NCBI GenBank assembly: GCA_020201275.1
Contig: JAIVHB010000145.1
Coordinates: 1 to 32,676, forward strand
DNA: 32,676 nt
Direction: 5' to 3'
Source of the DNA: Rhodothermaceae bacterium
GTDB lineage: Bacteria; Bacteroidota; Rhodothermia; Balneolales; Cyclonatronaceae
Shown: positions 14,451-22,492 of the stretch, piece after piece
How positions within the stretch are numbered: the first letter of the stretch is position 1
Layout of the letters: every line of letters begins with the position of its first letter
Notes under the pieces: generated by a model
Told to the model about the DNA's origin: nothing
Seen by the model: only the letters and a program-made list of their open reading frames with translations
The model's database searches: none
Position numbers and translations under genes: made by a program

Positions 14451-17243
14451 ATGGTACGGATGTGCAGAGATATCCGTAGGCACCTGTGGTTGAATCCGTT
14501 CCCGAACCTGGTTCCAATTGCTGTTCCTGTTACTTTTACTGTTCCAGTTCCCGTTCCCGTTCCGATTTTGATCCCGATCCCGATCGCGGTTCCTGTCCTG
14601 ATACTGATCCTGATTCTCTTGTTACCCTTGCTCCCTGCAGCAGATGTACACGCCCGGCAGAATGAGGGGCGCCTTAACGATCAGGTACTGTTCAGCGCAC
14701 GCGACTCCCTCACCTTCGAACTGAAAGATGAGCGCATTGCCCGGCTGTTCGGCAACACACGCGTAACCCATCCCGCGGGCGAACTTACATCCGGCAAGAT
14801 GGACCTGAACCTCGACCGGAACCTGATGAACGCCGAGGCCGAAGTCAGGCGAAGCGCCGTCAGGGATACCGTTCTTACCGTGCGCGAATGGCTGGCCATG
14901 CGCAACGAGATCGAAGCCAGTCCCGACACGTTGTCTGAGCCGGTGCTCAAGCGTGAGAACGACGAAATACGCAGCCGGCGCATACAATTCAACTATATAA
15001 CCGAGCGTGGAAAATTTGATAATGCACGGCTCCCCTTCGAGCAGGGTACCGTAACCGGCGACAATGTAAAGAATGTATCGCCGCATGTTGTCTTTATTCA
15101 GGACGGACGCTACTCTACCTGCGACCTTCCGCATCCCCATTACTACATCAAGGCCCGACGCATGAAGGTGGTTGATGAGGATGAGGTCTTTTTCACCAAC
15201 GCCCGGCTCTACATACTCGACATCCCCTACCCTATTGCGTTTCCCTTCGGTTATCTGCCCTCCCAGCTAAAAAAAAAGCGTTCGGGCCTGCTTGAACCCC
15301 GGCTCGCCCGCCAGGAACAGGAAAGGCGGGGTATCGGCCTGCAGAACCTGGGCTGGTTTCAGTACTTCAACGATTACCTGACCGGACAGGCCAGTTTCGA
15401 CATTTTTACATCAGGTACATTCTATGCCGACGGCAGTATGAATTACAGTAAACGCAACCACTATAACGGCAGCGTTCAGCTCGCATTTTCGGTCGATCAG
15501 GGGCTTGAAAATACCGATCCCGACTTCACCAGGCAACGGCAGAGGAGGATAGCCGTAAGTCACAACCAGACACTGAACCCCTATGCTTCGCTAACGGCCA
15601 ATATAAACCTCCGCACGAGTGATTTCTACCGGCGTAACTCCTACAATATCGACGACCGTGCAGAGACCAGCACCAATTCGACGATGAGTTACAACTTCAG
15701 GCAGCCCGACGGACTTTACACCTTTTCTGTGTCGGCACAGCACAACGAAAACTTCCGGAATAACACTGTTACCCTGGGCGGACCGAATGCCACGTTTAAC
15801 CTGCGCCGGCTAGCACCTTTTGAGCGAAGTCAGCGTACGGGCGACCAGCGCTGGTACGAAACGCTGAATGTATCCTACAATAACCGGTTTCAGAGTAATT
15901 TCACCTACAGACCGATCGACGGCGATTCGGCATCCGTGTCGTGGTATGAAGCCCTTTTTGATCCATCCCTTTACAGGGAGCAGACGGGTGAAATGGGCCA
16001 CATACGGTACGGGTTGCAGCACAATGCGGATGTTTCTACCCAGCTCACTTCCAGCCAGTTTGTAAACCTGACCGCCAACTTCCGGATTACCGAATTCTGG
16101 GTTCCTGAGACGATACGGCAGACGTTTAACCCCGAAACGAACCGTATAGACACGCGTATTGAACAGGGATTTACGACCGCCCGCACATTTAATACCGGCG
16201 CCAACCTCGGTACTACATTGTACGGCATCTCCAATGCGCGGATCGGTAATCTGCAGGGATTCAGGCATACGTTCCGTCCATCGGTATCGTTCACTTTCAG
16301 TCCCGATTTCAGCGATCCCTCATGGGGTTACTTCAGGGATGTTGTTACCGATTCACTGGGAAACACCCGCGAATACTCCATCTTCCAGAGAAGTATTATC
16401 GGTGGACCTTCGGCCGGTGAGCAGAGGTCGCTCGGTTTCAGTTTTGCGAACGTACTGGAAACCAAACAGGTACGCCGCGACACTACCGGCGAGCGCAAGG
16501 AGAACATCATCCGGATTATCGACAACCTGGGTGTGAATTTTTCCTACAATTTCGCGGCCGAAAGCTTCAAACTGAGCCCCGTAAACGCGAGTCTCTCATC
16601 GAACATCCTGAGGCAGGTGCGCATCAACGCCAACGCTACCTTCAATCCCTATGCCACCGATTCGCTGGGCCGGGCTATAGATACTTATCTGTGGGATGAG
16701 GGTGGTTTTCTGCGACTTACCAATTTTTCACTGAACGCGAGTACCAACTTCAGCAGTTCGGGGTCGGGAGTGAGGATGCAGGCCGGTAGACCCTACTACC
16801 CCCGCTATTACGACCCGCTCGATCAGACGATGTTCGGGGCAGTGGATCCCGGCTATTTCGACGGGCCGGTAGAGCCAATCGCGGCCACCTGGTCGATCAA
16901 CCTGAATTTCAGATACCAGTGGACGTATGTAGACATTAACACCACCCGAAAATCGGCCATTCTGAATGCCCAGAACATCCAGTTCAGACTCACACCGGAG
17001 TGGCAGGTGGGCACCTCCCTGGGGTATGATTTTATCCGAAAAGACCTCACACCATCCCAGTTCAATATTACCCGCACGCTCCACTGCTGGAACCTGAGCT
17101 TCAAGTGGAATCCGTTCGGTGATTTCCAGTACTACATGTTCAGCCTCACTGTAAACGACAGCCAGATACAGGGCCTTATTCAGAAACTGCCGTTCCTCGA
17201 CCGGCTGCAGTCGGGCTCATCGCCGATAAACAGGTTCAGATGA
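14451..17243 (+). CDS. lptD: LptD-like outer-membrane LPS-assembly protein
   Basis: The 930-residue protein resembles Bacteroidota LptD/OstA, which inserts lipopolysaccharide into the outer leaflet. An OstA-like jellyroll comes first (ITERGKFDNARLPFEQGTVTG, YSTCDLPHPHYYIKARRMK). The conserved LDIPYPIAFPFGYLPS and KKKRSGLLEPR stretch marks the start of the barrel, and the remainder is rich in alternating aromatic beta strands up to the end. The N-terminal leader is odd: residues 21-62 are runs of Val-Pro, Ile-Pro and Leu-Ile built from a near-hexameric DNA repeat (14509-14620), followed by AADVHARQ as a possible cleavage site. The start at 14451 fits; ATG at 14460 is an alternative. Partner Lpt proteins are not in the window. 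Confidence 0.9.
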   Translation: MVRMCRDIRRHLWLNPFPNLVPIAVPVTFTVPVPVPVPILIPIPIAVPVLILILILLLPLLPAADVHARQNEGRLNDQVLFSARDSLTFELKDERIARLFGNTRVTHPAGELTSGKMDLNLDRNLMNAEAEVRRSAVRDTVLTVREWLAMRNEIEASPDTLSEPVLKRENDEIRSRRIQFNYITERGKFDNARLPFEQGTVTGDNVKNVSPHVVFIQDGRYSTCDLPHPHYYIKARRMKVVDEDEVFFTNARLYILDIPYPIAFPFGYLPSQLKKKRSGLLEPRLARQEQERRGIGLQNLGWFQYFNDYLTGQASFDIFTSGTFYADGSMNYSKRNHYNGSVQLAFSVDQGLENTDPDFTRQRQRRIAVSHNQTLNPYASLTANINLRTSDFYRRNSYNIDDRAETSTNSTMSYNFRQPDGLYTFSVSAQHNENFRNNTVTLGGPNATFNLRRLAPFERSQRTGDQRWYETLNVSYNNRFQSNFTYRPIDGDSASVSWYEALFDPSLYREQTGEMGHIRYGLQHNADVSTQLTSSQFVNLTANFRITEFWVPETIRQTFNPETNRIDTRIEQGFTTARTFNTGANLGTTLYGISNARIGNLQGFRHTFRPSVSFTFSPDFSDPSWGYFRDVVTDSLGNTREYSIFQRSIIGGPSAGEQRSLGFSFANVLETKQVRRDTTGERKENIIRIIDNLGVNFSYNFAAESFKLSPVNASLSSNILRQVRINANATFNPYATDSLGRAIDTYLWDEGGFLRLTNFSLNASTNFSSSGSGVRMQAGRPYYPRYYDPLDQTMFGAVDPGYFDGPVEPIAATWSINLNFRYQWTYVDINTTRKSAILNAQNIQFRLTPEWQVGTSLGYDFIRKDLTPSQFNITRTLHCWNLSFKWNPFGDFQYYMFSLTVNDSQIQGLIQKLPFLDRLQSGSSPINRFR

Positions 17244-17251
17244 AAGTACAT

Positions 17252-17273
17252 GGGAACAGTTGAACAAGGGAAC
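17252..17273. repeat. Short GAACA-type degenerate repeat
   Basis: GGGAACAGTTGAACAAGGGAAC matches, in reverse, the GTTCnnnTGTTC repeats at 17407-17436 and in the 19.2-19.5 kb region. It lies just downstream of the lptD stop. Confidence 0.6.
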
Positions 17274-17309
17274 TGCGAAGTGTGACTATCATGGCGAGCA
17301 TACTCACAA

Positions 17310-17362
17310 CGTCATGCTGAGCGCAGTCCTTCGCGCAGCGAAGGGCGAAGTCGAAGCACGTG
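17310..17362. repeat. Dispersed GTCATGCTGAGCGCAG...GAAGTCGAAGCA palindromic repeat, copy 1
   Basis: The element starts CGTCATGCTGAGCGCAG and ends GAAGTCGAAGCACGTG, with an inner CCTTCGCGCAGCGAAGG hairpin. Related copies occur at 31126-31176 and, reversed, at 31265-31307. It lies in the gap between convergent lptD and the riboflavin synthase remnant. Confidence 0.85.
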
Positions 17363-17383
17363 GAGGCTTTTTAAAAAGCCTCC
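17362..17383. terminator. Perfect 22-bp palindrome between convergent genes
   Basis: Two 11-bp arms (GGAGGCTTTTT and its complement) form a perfect palindrome between lptD and the minus-strand riboflavin synthase remnant. The position suggests a bidirectional terminator. However, the T-run is in the loop rather than after the stem, so the order of halves is reversed relative to a typical AAAAAGCCTCC-loop-GGAGGCTTTTT terminator. Confidence 0.4.
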
Positions 17384-17391
17384 AGGCGCCC

Positions 17392-17826
17392 CTACTGTAT
17401 TCCAACGTTCTTCTGTTCCCCTGTTCTACTGTTCACTTGATCTTTCAGGTATAATTTGCTCATATATTTCAACACGTATTTCCCGAGTATATCGAACTCA
17501 AGATTCACAGGGTCGCCGGGCTTTTTCCCCGACAGGTTCGTGTTATCCCAGGTATAGGGGATGATCGCTACGGTAATCCGGTTATCCTGCTCACGGGCAA
17601 CGGTGAGGCTGATCCCGTCGAGGGCGATGCTGCCGCGACCAACGACCAGGGTTTCAAATTCGGCCGGAAATTCGATTTCGAACAGCCAGTCGGTCCCCTC
17701 CTGCTCAACGGAAACCACGGTACCGACCGCATCAACATGGCCCTGTACGATGTGACCGTCGAGCCGTTTGTCCATGGTCATAGACCGCTCAAGATTCACA
17801 GGATCGCCCTCTTTCAACACGCCCAT
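17392..17826 (-). pseudogene. ribE: Riboflavin synthase alpha chain, N-terminal third missing
   Basis: Riboflavin synthase converts two 6,7-dimethyl-8-ribityllumazines to riboflavin using two lumazine-binding domains. The frame begins at an internal Met of the family motif (KTS)MGVLKEGDPVNLERSM, followed by LDGHIVQGHVDAVG and the second domain (GSIALDGISLTVA, IPYTWDNTNL, KPGDPVNLEFDILGKYV). The first 70 or so residues, including MFTGI and the first domain's core, are absent. Upstream in frame one still reads RKTS as far as about 17838; the sequence then becomes ribD. The C-terminal tail (NSRTGEQKNVGIQ) is coded by a GTTC-type repeat. The product is unlikely to be active unless the junction is an assembly error. 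Confidence 0.8.
17407..17436. repeat. GTTC/TGTTC degenerate repeat overlapping the ribE 3' end
   Basis: About 30 bases built from TGTTCnn units (TTCTGTTCCCC, TGTTCTACTGTTCAC). The same sequence type recurs at 19262-19290 and 19405-19427. It codes the last dozen residues of the ribE frame. Confidence 0.7.
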
Positions 17827-18920
17827 GGAGGTCTTCCGGTATTGTGCAGGTTCATCACCTCCTGCATGCGGTCGATGCCGAGATTCATGACCGACCGGGT
17901 TCCGCCGCCCAGCAGTTTCGGTGCGATGAACACATGGATTTTGTCGACCATATTGCCGCCGATAAGGGCCGACGACAGATCCCTGCCGCCCTCAACCAGG
18001 ATGGAACTGATGCCCGACTCCGCCAGCAGATCGAAGGCGTGGTCGAGGTCGCAGTGGCCGTTCAGGCGTGCCACCAGGTGCGTTTCACCACGGAAGTAGT
18101 CCGGCTGCAGCATTTTGAGCATGGGGTCGGCTGTCTCGTTATACTTCTCCCGGTTGTATGTAATCACGACCGTCTTCTCCTCGAACTGATCGGAAAACAG
18201 GTTCAGGTTCCGGGGCAGCGAAAGTGGGCCGTCGATCACGATTCGGCGCGGCTGACGCCCCTCGGTGAGCCGTACCGTTAGCCTTGGATTGTCGAGCAGC
18301 GCTGTATTTCGTCCCACCAGCACGGCATCATACCGGCTGCGCCATTCATGCACAAGCCGGCGCGACTCTTCGCCCGATATCCACTCCGAATTTCCGTCGG
18401 GAGCTGCGATATAGCCGTCGAGTGTCTGTGCGATTTTAAGTGTAACAAACGGTTTGTTGTACCGGATGTAATGTATGAAAGCCTCGTTCAGTTTTACGGC
18501 TTCCTCCTCAAGCAGACCCGTTTCTGTTTGGATGCCCGCCTGTTCCAGAATTTTCAGTCCACGCCCGCTTACGGCGGGGTTAGGATCGACCATGGCCGTT
18601 ACCACCCTCTTGAGCGGCAGTTTCGAAAGTGCAACGGCACACGGCGGAGTTTTACCCTGATGCGAGCAGGGTTCGAGGGTCACATAAAGTGTGGCACCCA
18701 CCAGGGCCGCATGGTCCCTTACGGAGTTGAGCGCATTGATCTCGGCGTGGGCTTTACCAAACCGTTCATGGTAACCTTTGCCTATCACCTTTCCATCTGC
18801 CGATACAATAATACAGCCCACCATCGGGTTGGGACTCACATAGCCGGCACCCTTCGCGGCGAGCCGGAGGGCTTTCTTCATGAATGAGCGGTCCTGATCG
18901 GTAAAACGGGCGGGAGCCAT
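17814..18920 (-). CDS. ribD: Riboflavin biosynthesis protein RibD (deaminase/reductase), extreme C-terminus lost
   Basis: RibD performs the second and third steps of riboflavin synthesis from the GTP cyclohydrolase II product. The N-terminal deaminase has the zinc motif HAEINALN and PCSHQGKTPPC. The C-terminal reductase has FVTLKIAQTLDGYIA, SEWISGEESRRLVHEWR, DAVLVGRNTALLDNPRLTVR, LVEGGRDLSSALI and IAPKLLGGGTRSVM. The start MAPARFTDQD at 18920 fits the family; the frame is open to 19019. Real homology ends at EVMNLHNT, after which seven residues (GRPPWAC) are read out of frame from the ribE remnant. About 16 final residues are missing, which may or may not destroy the reductase. No FMN riboswitch signature was seen upstream; a TATCTTTT box at 18975-18982 (minus) could be its promoter. 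Confidence 0.9.
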   Translation of the reverse strand: MAPARFTDQDRSFMKKALRLAAKGAGYVSPNPMVGCIIVSADGKVIGKGYHERFGKAHAEINALNSVRDHAALVGATLYVTLEPCSHQGKTPPCAVALSKLPLKRVVTAMVDPNPAVSGRGLKILEQAGIQTETGLLEEEAVKLNEAFIHYIRYNKPFVTLKIAQTLDGYIAAPDGNSEWISGEESRRLVHEWRSRYDAVLVGRNTALLDNPRLTVRLTEGRQPRRIVIDGPLSLPRNLNLFSDQFEEKTVVITYNREKYNETADPMLKMLQPDYFRGETHLVARLNGHCDLDHAFDLLAESGISSILVEGGRDLSSALIGGNMVDKIHVFIAPKLLGGGTRSVMNLGIDRMQEVMNLHNTGRPPWAC

Positions 18921-19193
18921 AGTGCTTATCGGGAATTTCGTGTGTGGATGGACTAATGCATAAACTTTCTGCCAAAAGATAGGGATATTTTGGTTCTGAG
19001 GCTGATCAGAACGGCTCATTTCCAGGACGTCAGAATTCGAACCTGCCGGTTACATCTTATTCATGCAACCTCTTTCAGATGGAATAATCGCGGTTTGATA
19101 TGCACGTTTTTGATTTATCGATTCATAAGATTCAACGACGTAGCGATGTACCGATTTATATCAATTCTACAGGGTGCAACTATACCACCTTTT

Positions 19194-19487
19194 AAATAGT
19201 GTTGCCCCGCTTTTGGGCCAGATTAGTGGCTACCGGTGACAACCCCCAAATCACTTCGCTGTTCTATTGTTCACCTGTTCTACTGTTCCCTAATTCGAAG
19301 CATGCTAACACCCCCATCGTTGTCATCTTCCAAATAGTGTAGCCCCGAAGGGGCGAAATTAACAGCAACCGGTGACATACTTCCAAATCACTTCGCCGTT
19401 CAAATGTTCTATTGTTCACTTGTTCCCTAATTCGAAGCATACTAACAGCACCATCGGTGTCACCTCCCAAATGGTGGAAATTAGTAG
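19194..19487. repeat. Tandem ~138-bp intergenic repeat, two copies and a broken third
   Basis: Units begin AAATAGTG at 19194 and 19332 and AAATGGTG at 19469, giving spacings of 138 and 137. Each full unit has a GCCCC...GGGGC-like hairpin (perfect at 19342-19354; altered but still pairing in copy 1), the string ACCGGTGACA, CCAAATCACTTCGC, TGTTC-type repeats, CCTAATTCGAAGCAT and ACCATCG/CCCATCG. The third copy is shortened and contains the ppiD stop codon. The remaining gap sequence (18921-19193) holds no gene that I can support. Confidence 0.85.
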
Positions 19488-21575
19488 CTATCGGGCAACC
19501 ATTCGCCCGCGGTAGTCTTTCACGTTTGCGCGGTCGCGGAGTTGCTGCACCCATACTTCACCGAACACGGAACCCTTTTCCTGCTCCAGGCGGGATCTTA
19601 TGCTCGCCCTGTCGGCCGGTGTAATCTGTTCGGCTGTTGCCATTGTACGAGAGGTAACTTCAATGAGGTAAACAGCTGTTTCACCTGCCACAGGTCCGGC
19701 CAGCGTCTGCAGCGGGGCCCCGAAAACGGCACCCACAACCTGCGGTTCACGTCCGGCACCGGGTACAGTTGCACTGCTCATGCGTACATTGTTCGCATCC
19801 CGAATCTGGTGTTCCCCGGCTTCTGCAAAGGCATCAAGGGATGCAGCACCCGAAACAAGGTCCTTAACCTGATTGAGTACAGCTGTCTTTCTTTTTTCAT
19901 TTCTCAGAATTGAGGTAATCTGATCGCTAACCTCATCGAGCGGAGCCACTCCTGCTTCTGTAACTTCATCCACCTTGAGTACGATAAAGCGGTCATCGAG
20001 TTCTATGACGTCGGATATTTGCTCAGTACGCATGTGCCTGATCTCATTCAGCAGGTTCTGGCTCTGACCGAAGCCCGGGATAACCGGATTATCTTCGGTG
20101 GCAAAGGCCTCCTGTACGATATAGTTGTTCCGCTCAGCCTCATCTTCGAAACCGTCGAGGTTGGAATAAGCGGCAAAATCGTCGGCCAGTCTTTCCTGGG
20201 CACCAACGGTCATGGTCGGATCGGCATATACCGAGCGGGTGAGGGCGGCATAGCGGATTTCAGTATTGTTGCGGTCACCAGTCCTGAAAATGTAAAAGCT
20301 GTTGCCCTCCTCAACCGGACCGACCACGGCACCGCTGCTGGCGTTGAAAATGGGGGTGGTTATTGCCGCGGGCCTGTCGCCACGGGCAAGATAGCCGAGA
20401 TCGCCGCCCCGCTGGGCACTGCGTGTGTCGGCTGAGTGCAGACGGGCCAGCCCGGCAAAATCTTCACCGCCGCGGGCCTGTTCCACTATCTCACCGGCAC
20501 GCCGGCGTACATCATCTTTGTTGTCTGCGGTAAAGCGAAGCTGAATCTGGCTTACCCTCACATAGGGTTCCGGGGCGCGGCGAGATTCAATCCGCTTGAG
20601 TAAGGTTGCTCTGCCTTCCTGGGTGAATACTTCGCCTACTTCACCGTCTTCAAGATCATACAGAGAGGAAAATTCACGGCGGAGTTCCGATGGGCTCAGG
20701 TAATCTCCGAAGAAGGTGGATTCGCTGTTATTGTATAACAGGAACAGGGAGTCGTTATCAGCTTCAGCAAACTCTGTGCGCAGGGCAGCGAGTTCCTGCT
20801 GAACACGCACAGTATCTTCGCCGGTCGGAGTTTTATCGAAACTCACATAGCGGAAACGGATCGATTTTTTGCGCTCAAAACGCTTCTGATTGTCGCGGTA
20901 GAAATTACGGATCTCTGAGCTGCTAACCTCTATATCATCCAGGCTCATATCAGAGTAGGGGAATCGTACATAGCGGAATGTGGCAGTTGAGTTTTCACGG
21001 ATGAATTCCTGCTCTACTTCTGCCGTGCTCACAACCATTGAGGACTGCAGATACGCATTCAGTTTTTCGCGGGAGCGGCGTTCGCGAAGCTGGCCTTCGA
21101 GGTAAATCCATTCATTGGTGGCCTCGGTTGCCTGTACAGCGGCATTCAGTGCTGCGCGGTCGATGGTTCCGTCTTCACGCATAAAGAGCTGGGCTACCAT
21201 GGGGTCGGGTTGCGGACCGAGAACCATCTCTCTGAGTTCGGAATCGGTTACAATAATTCCAAGCTCATCCATCTTCTGTTCGAGCACAATATCGAGTACC
21301 ATCTGGTCCCATACCAGTTTTTCATACTGCGCACGCTGTTCCATGCTTGGTGCCTCGCCGGTCTGGCTGCGGTGCTGTTCTGTGAGATAACTCAGCCGCT
21401 GGTTGTATTCATTCTGATCAATTGCCACACCATTGACACTTCCCATTCCGGTCGGGCCAACCATGATAGCCGAAAAGAAATCGGTATCCTGGAGCATGAA
21501 AAGAATTCCGAACGAGAAAATCAGCACCCAAAGTACGACAGGGGTACTGCTTCTCATCTTATCCATAAATCCCAT
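19488..21575 (-). CDS. PpiD/SurA-like periplasmic folding factor with parvulin domain
   Basis: The 695-residue protein starts MGFMDKMRSSTPVVLWVLIF, a short cytoplasmic tail and one inner-membrane anchor. A SurA_N-like chaperone region follows (VNGVAIDQNEYNQRL, YEKLVWDQMVLDIVLEQKMDE). The parvulin-type peptidyl-prolyl isomerase core appears in SQIQLRF...DVRRRAGEIVEQARGGEDFA, HSADTRSAQRGGDLGYLARG and IFRTGDRN. Such proteins help outer-membrane proteins fold after Sec export. AAGGA eight bases before ATG fixes the start at 21575, and a good promoter lies upstream. The stop codon lies in the 138-bp repeat. It is about 100 residues longer than E. coli PpiD. Confidence 0.85.
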   Translation of the reverse strand: MGFMDKMRSSTPVVLWVLIFSFGILFMLQDTDFFSAIMVGPTGMGSVNGVAIDQNEYNQRLSYLTEQHRSQTGEAPSMEQRAQYEKLVWDQMVLDIVLEQKMDELGIIVTDSELREMVLGPQPDPMVAQLFMREDGTIDRAALNAAVQATEATNEWIYLEGQLRERRSREKLNAYLQSSMVVSTAEVEQEFIRENSTATFRYVRFPYSDMSLDDIEVSSSEIRNFYRDNQKRFERKKSIRFRYVSFDKTPTGEDTVRVQQELAALRTEFAEADNDSLFLLYNNSESTFFGDYLSPSELRREFSSLYDLEDGEVGEVFTQEGRATLLKRIESRRAPEPYVRVSQIQLRFTADNKDDVRRRAGEIVEQARGGEDFAGLARLHSADTRSAQRGGDLGYLARGDRPAAITTPIFNASSGAVVGPVEEGNSFYIFRTGDRNNTEIRYAALTRSVYADPTMTVGAQERLADDFAAYSNLDGFEDEAERNNYIVQEAFATEDNPVIPGFGQSQNLLNEIRHMRTEQISDVIELDDRFIVLKVDEVTEAGVAPLDEVSDQITSILRNEKRKTAVLNQVKDLVSGAASLDAFAEAGEHQIRDANNVRMSSATVPGAGREPQVVGAVFGAPLQTLAGPVAGETAVYLIEVTSRTMATAEQITPADRASIRSRLEQEKGSVFGEVWVQQLRDRANVKDYRGRMVAR

Positions 21576-22492
21576 GTAAAAAATCCTTGATTGAGGGGGG
21601 TTAAAAAAGATGGTTGCAGGGCTGAAAAATTCAGCAATAGCTTGCAAATATAGCCTAATTCCCGACAATAATCAATGAAAGCGTTGATCAGTTTTCCGAG
21701 GCTGCCTTCACCTTCGTTGATTTTTCGCATCATGTCATTGAGCTCTTTCGAGAAGGTGTTGAGTTCACCGGTCATCTCATCCAGATCGGCCGAAACACTC
21801 TCAAGATTGGTGAGCAAAGAGTCGATCCGGACTTTCTGCCCGGTGCTTAGGGTGTCCACATTAGCCATGATGTTGTTCAGGTGGGAAATAGTAGATTCAA
21901 TTTCCCGGCTACTTCGGGCCAGAAGAAGATTTACCTGCGAGGTGGTGGCATTCAGGTTGCCGAGAATGAGTTCAAAGTCTTCACTGCCCCCCTCCAACAT
22001 CACACGGTCTACCTCGCCCAGTATGCGGTTCAGCCGTTCAGTCGATTCTACTACATTTGACCCGGCTTCATCGCTCAGGTCCCTGAGGTGGCCCATAACA
22101 CCCTCATCGAACACCCCTTGTATGAATCCGCCCTGCGGAATAGTCTCGGCGGAGGTTCCTTTTTCGACTACAATGGCCTTTTCGAGCAGATCGACGGAGC
22201 GGATATAAGCGATCGATCCTATGGGTACACCTCCATCAACATTCGCCGAGAAAAAGACCATTACACTGTCGTTTGCCATCAGTTCCATGCGGCTTACAGA
22301 TCCAACATTGATACCGCGGGTATAGACGAATGTACCCGCGCCGATGCCATCTACACGTTCAACGATGGTATAAAACTGCATCGACTGACGAAACAGCGGG
22401 GTATCAAGCATAAACCGGTAACCGATAATACCCACAATAATCGCAACAAATACCGTGAGTCCGATTTTTAATTCGTTAGATATTGGTTTCAA
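21554..22492 (-). CDS. MlaD-like MCE-domain phospholipid transport protein, abnormal C-terminus
   Basis: MCE proteins bind phospholipid in the periplasm and couple to an MlaE/MlaF ABC core. Residues 1-28 are the N-terminal anchor (NELKIGLTVFVAIIVGIIGY). The MCE domain follows (ERVDGIGAGTFVYTRGINVG, VFFSANVDGGVPIGS, KAIVVEKGT), and then long helices with regularly spaced Leu/Ile. The usual GEGSLGKLIN motif ends at residue 270. After it the frame reads AFIDYCRELGYICKLLLNF and similar residues, coded by the ppiD promoter and leader, and overlaps the ppiD start. The normal tail is thus missing. ATGA overlap with mlaF shows coupling. Confidence 0.88.
   Translation of the reverse strand: MKPISNELKIGLTVFVAIIVGIIGYRFMLDTPLFRQSMQFYTIVERVDGIGAGTFVYTRGINVGSVSRMELMANDSVMVFFSANVDGGVPIGSIAYIRSVDLLEKAIVVEKGTSAETIPQGGFIQGVFDEGVMGHLRDLSDEAGSNVVESTERLNRILGEVDRVMLEGGSEDFELILGNLNATTSQVNLLLARSSREIESTISHLNNIMANVDTLSTGQKVRIDSLLTNLESVSADLDEMTGELNTFSKELNDMMRKINEGEGSLGKLINAFIDYCRELGYICKLLLNFSALQPSFLTPLNQGFFTWDLWIR
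21645..21676 (-). promoter_or_regulatory. Promoter of ppiD (ATTG-N20-TATATTTG)
   Basis: On the minus strand TATATTTG (21645-21652) matches the Bacteroidota -7 consensus exactly, and ATTG (21673-21676) lies 20 bases upstream as the -33 element. Transcription would start near 21637, about 60 bases before the ppiD ATG. The mlaD frame reads through it. Confidence 0.65.

Noticed and set aside
18348-18887. 179-codon plus-strand frame
   Set aside because: It lies wholly inside ribD on the other strand, and ribD has clear deaminase and reductase motifs; this is a shadow frame.
18921-19193. FMN riboswitch upstream of ribD
   Set aside because: The conserved RFN-element strings were not found on the minus strand in this stretch.
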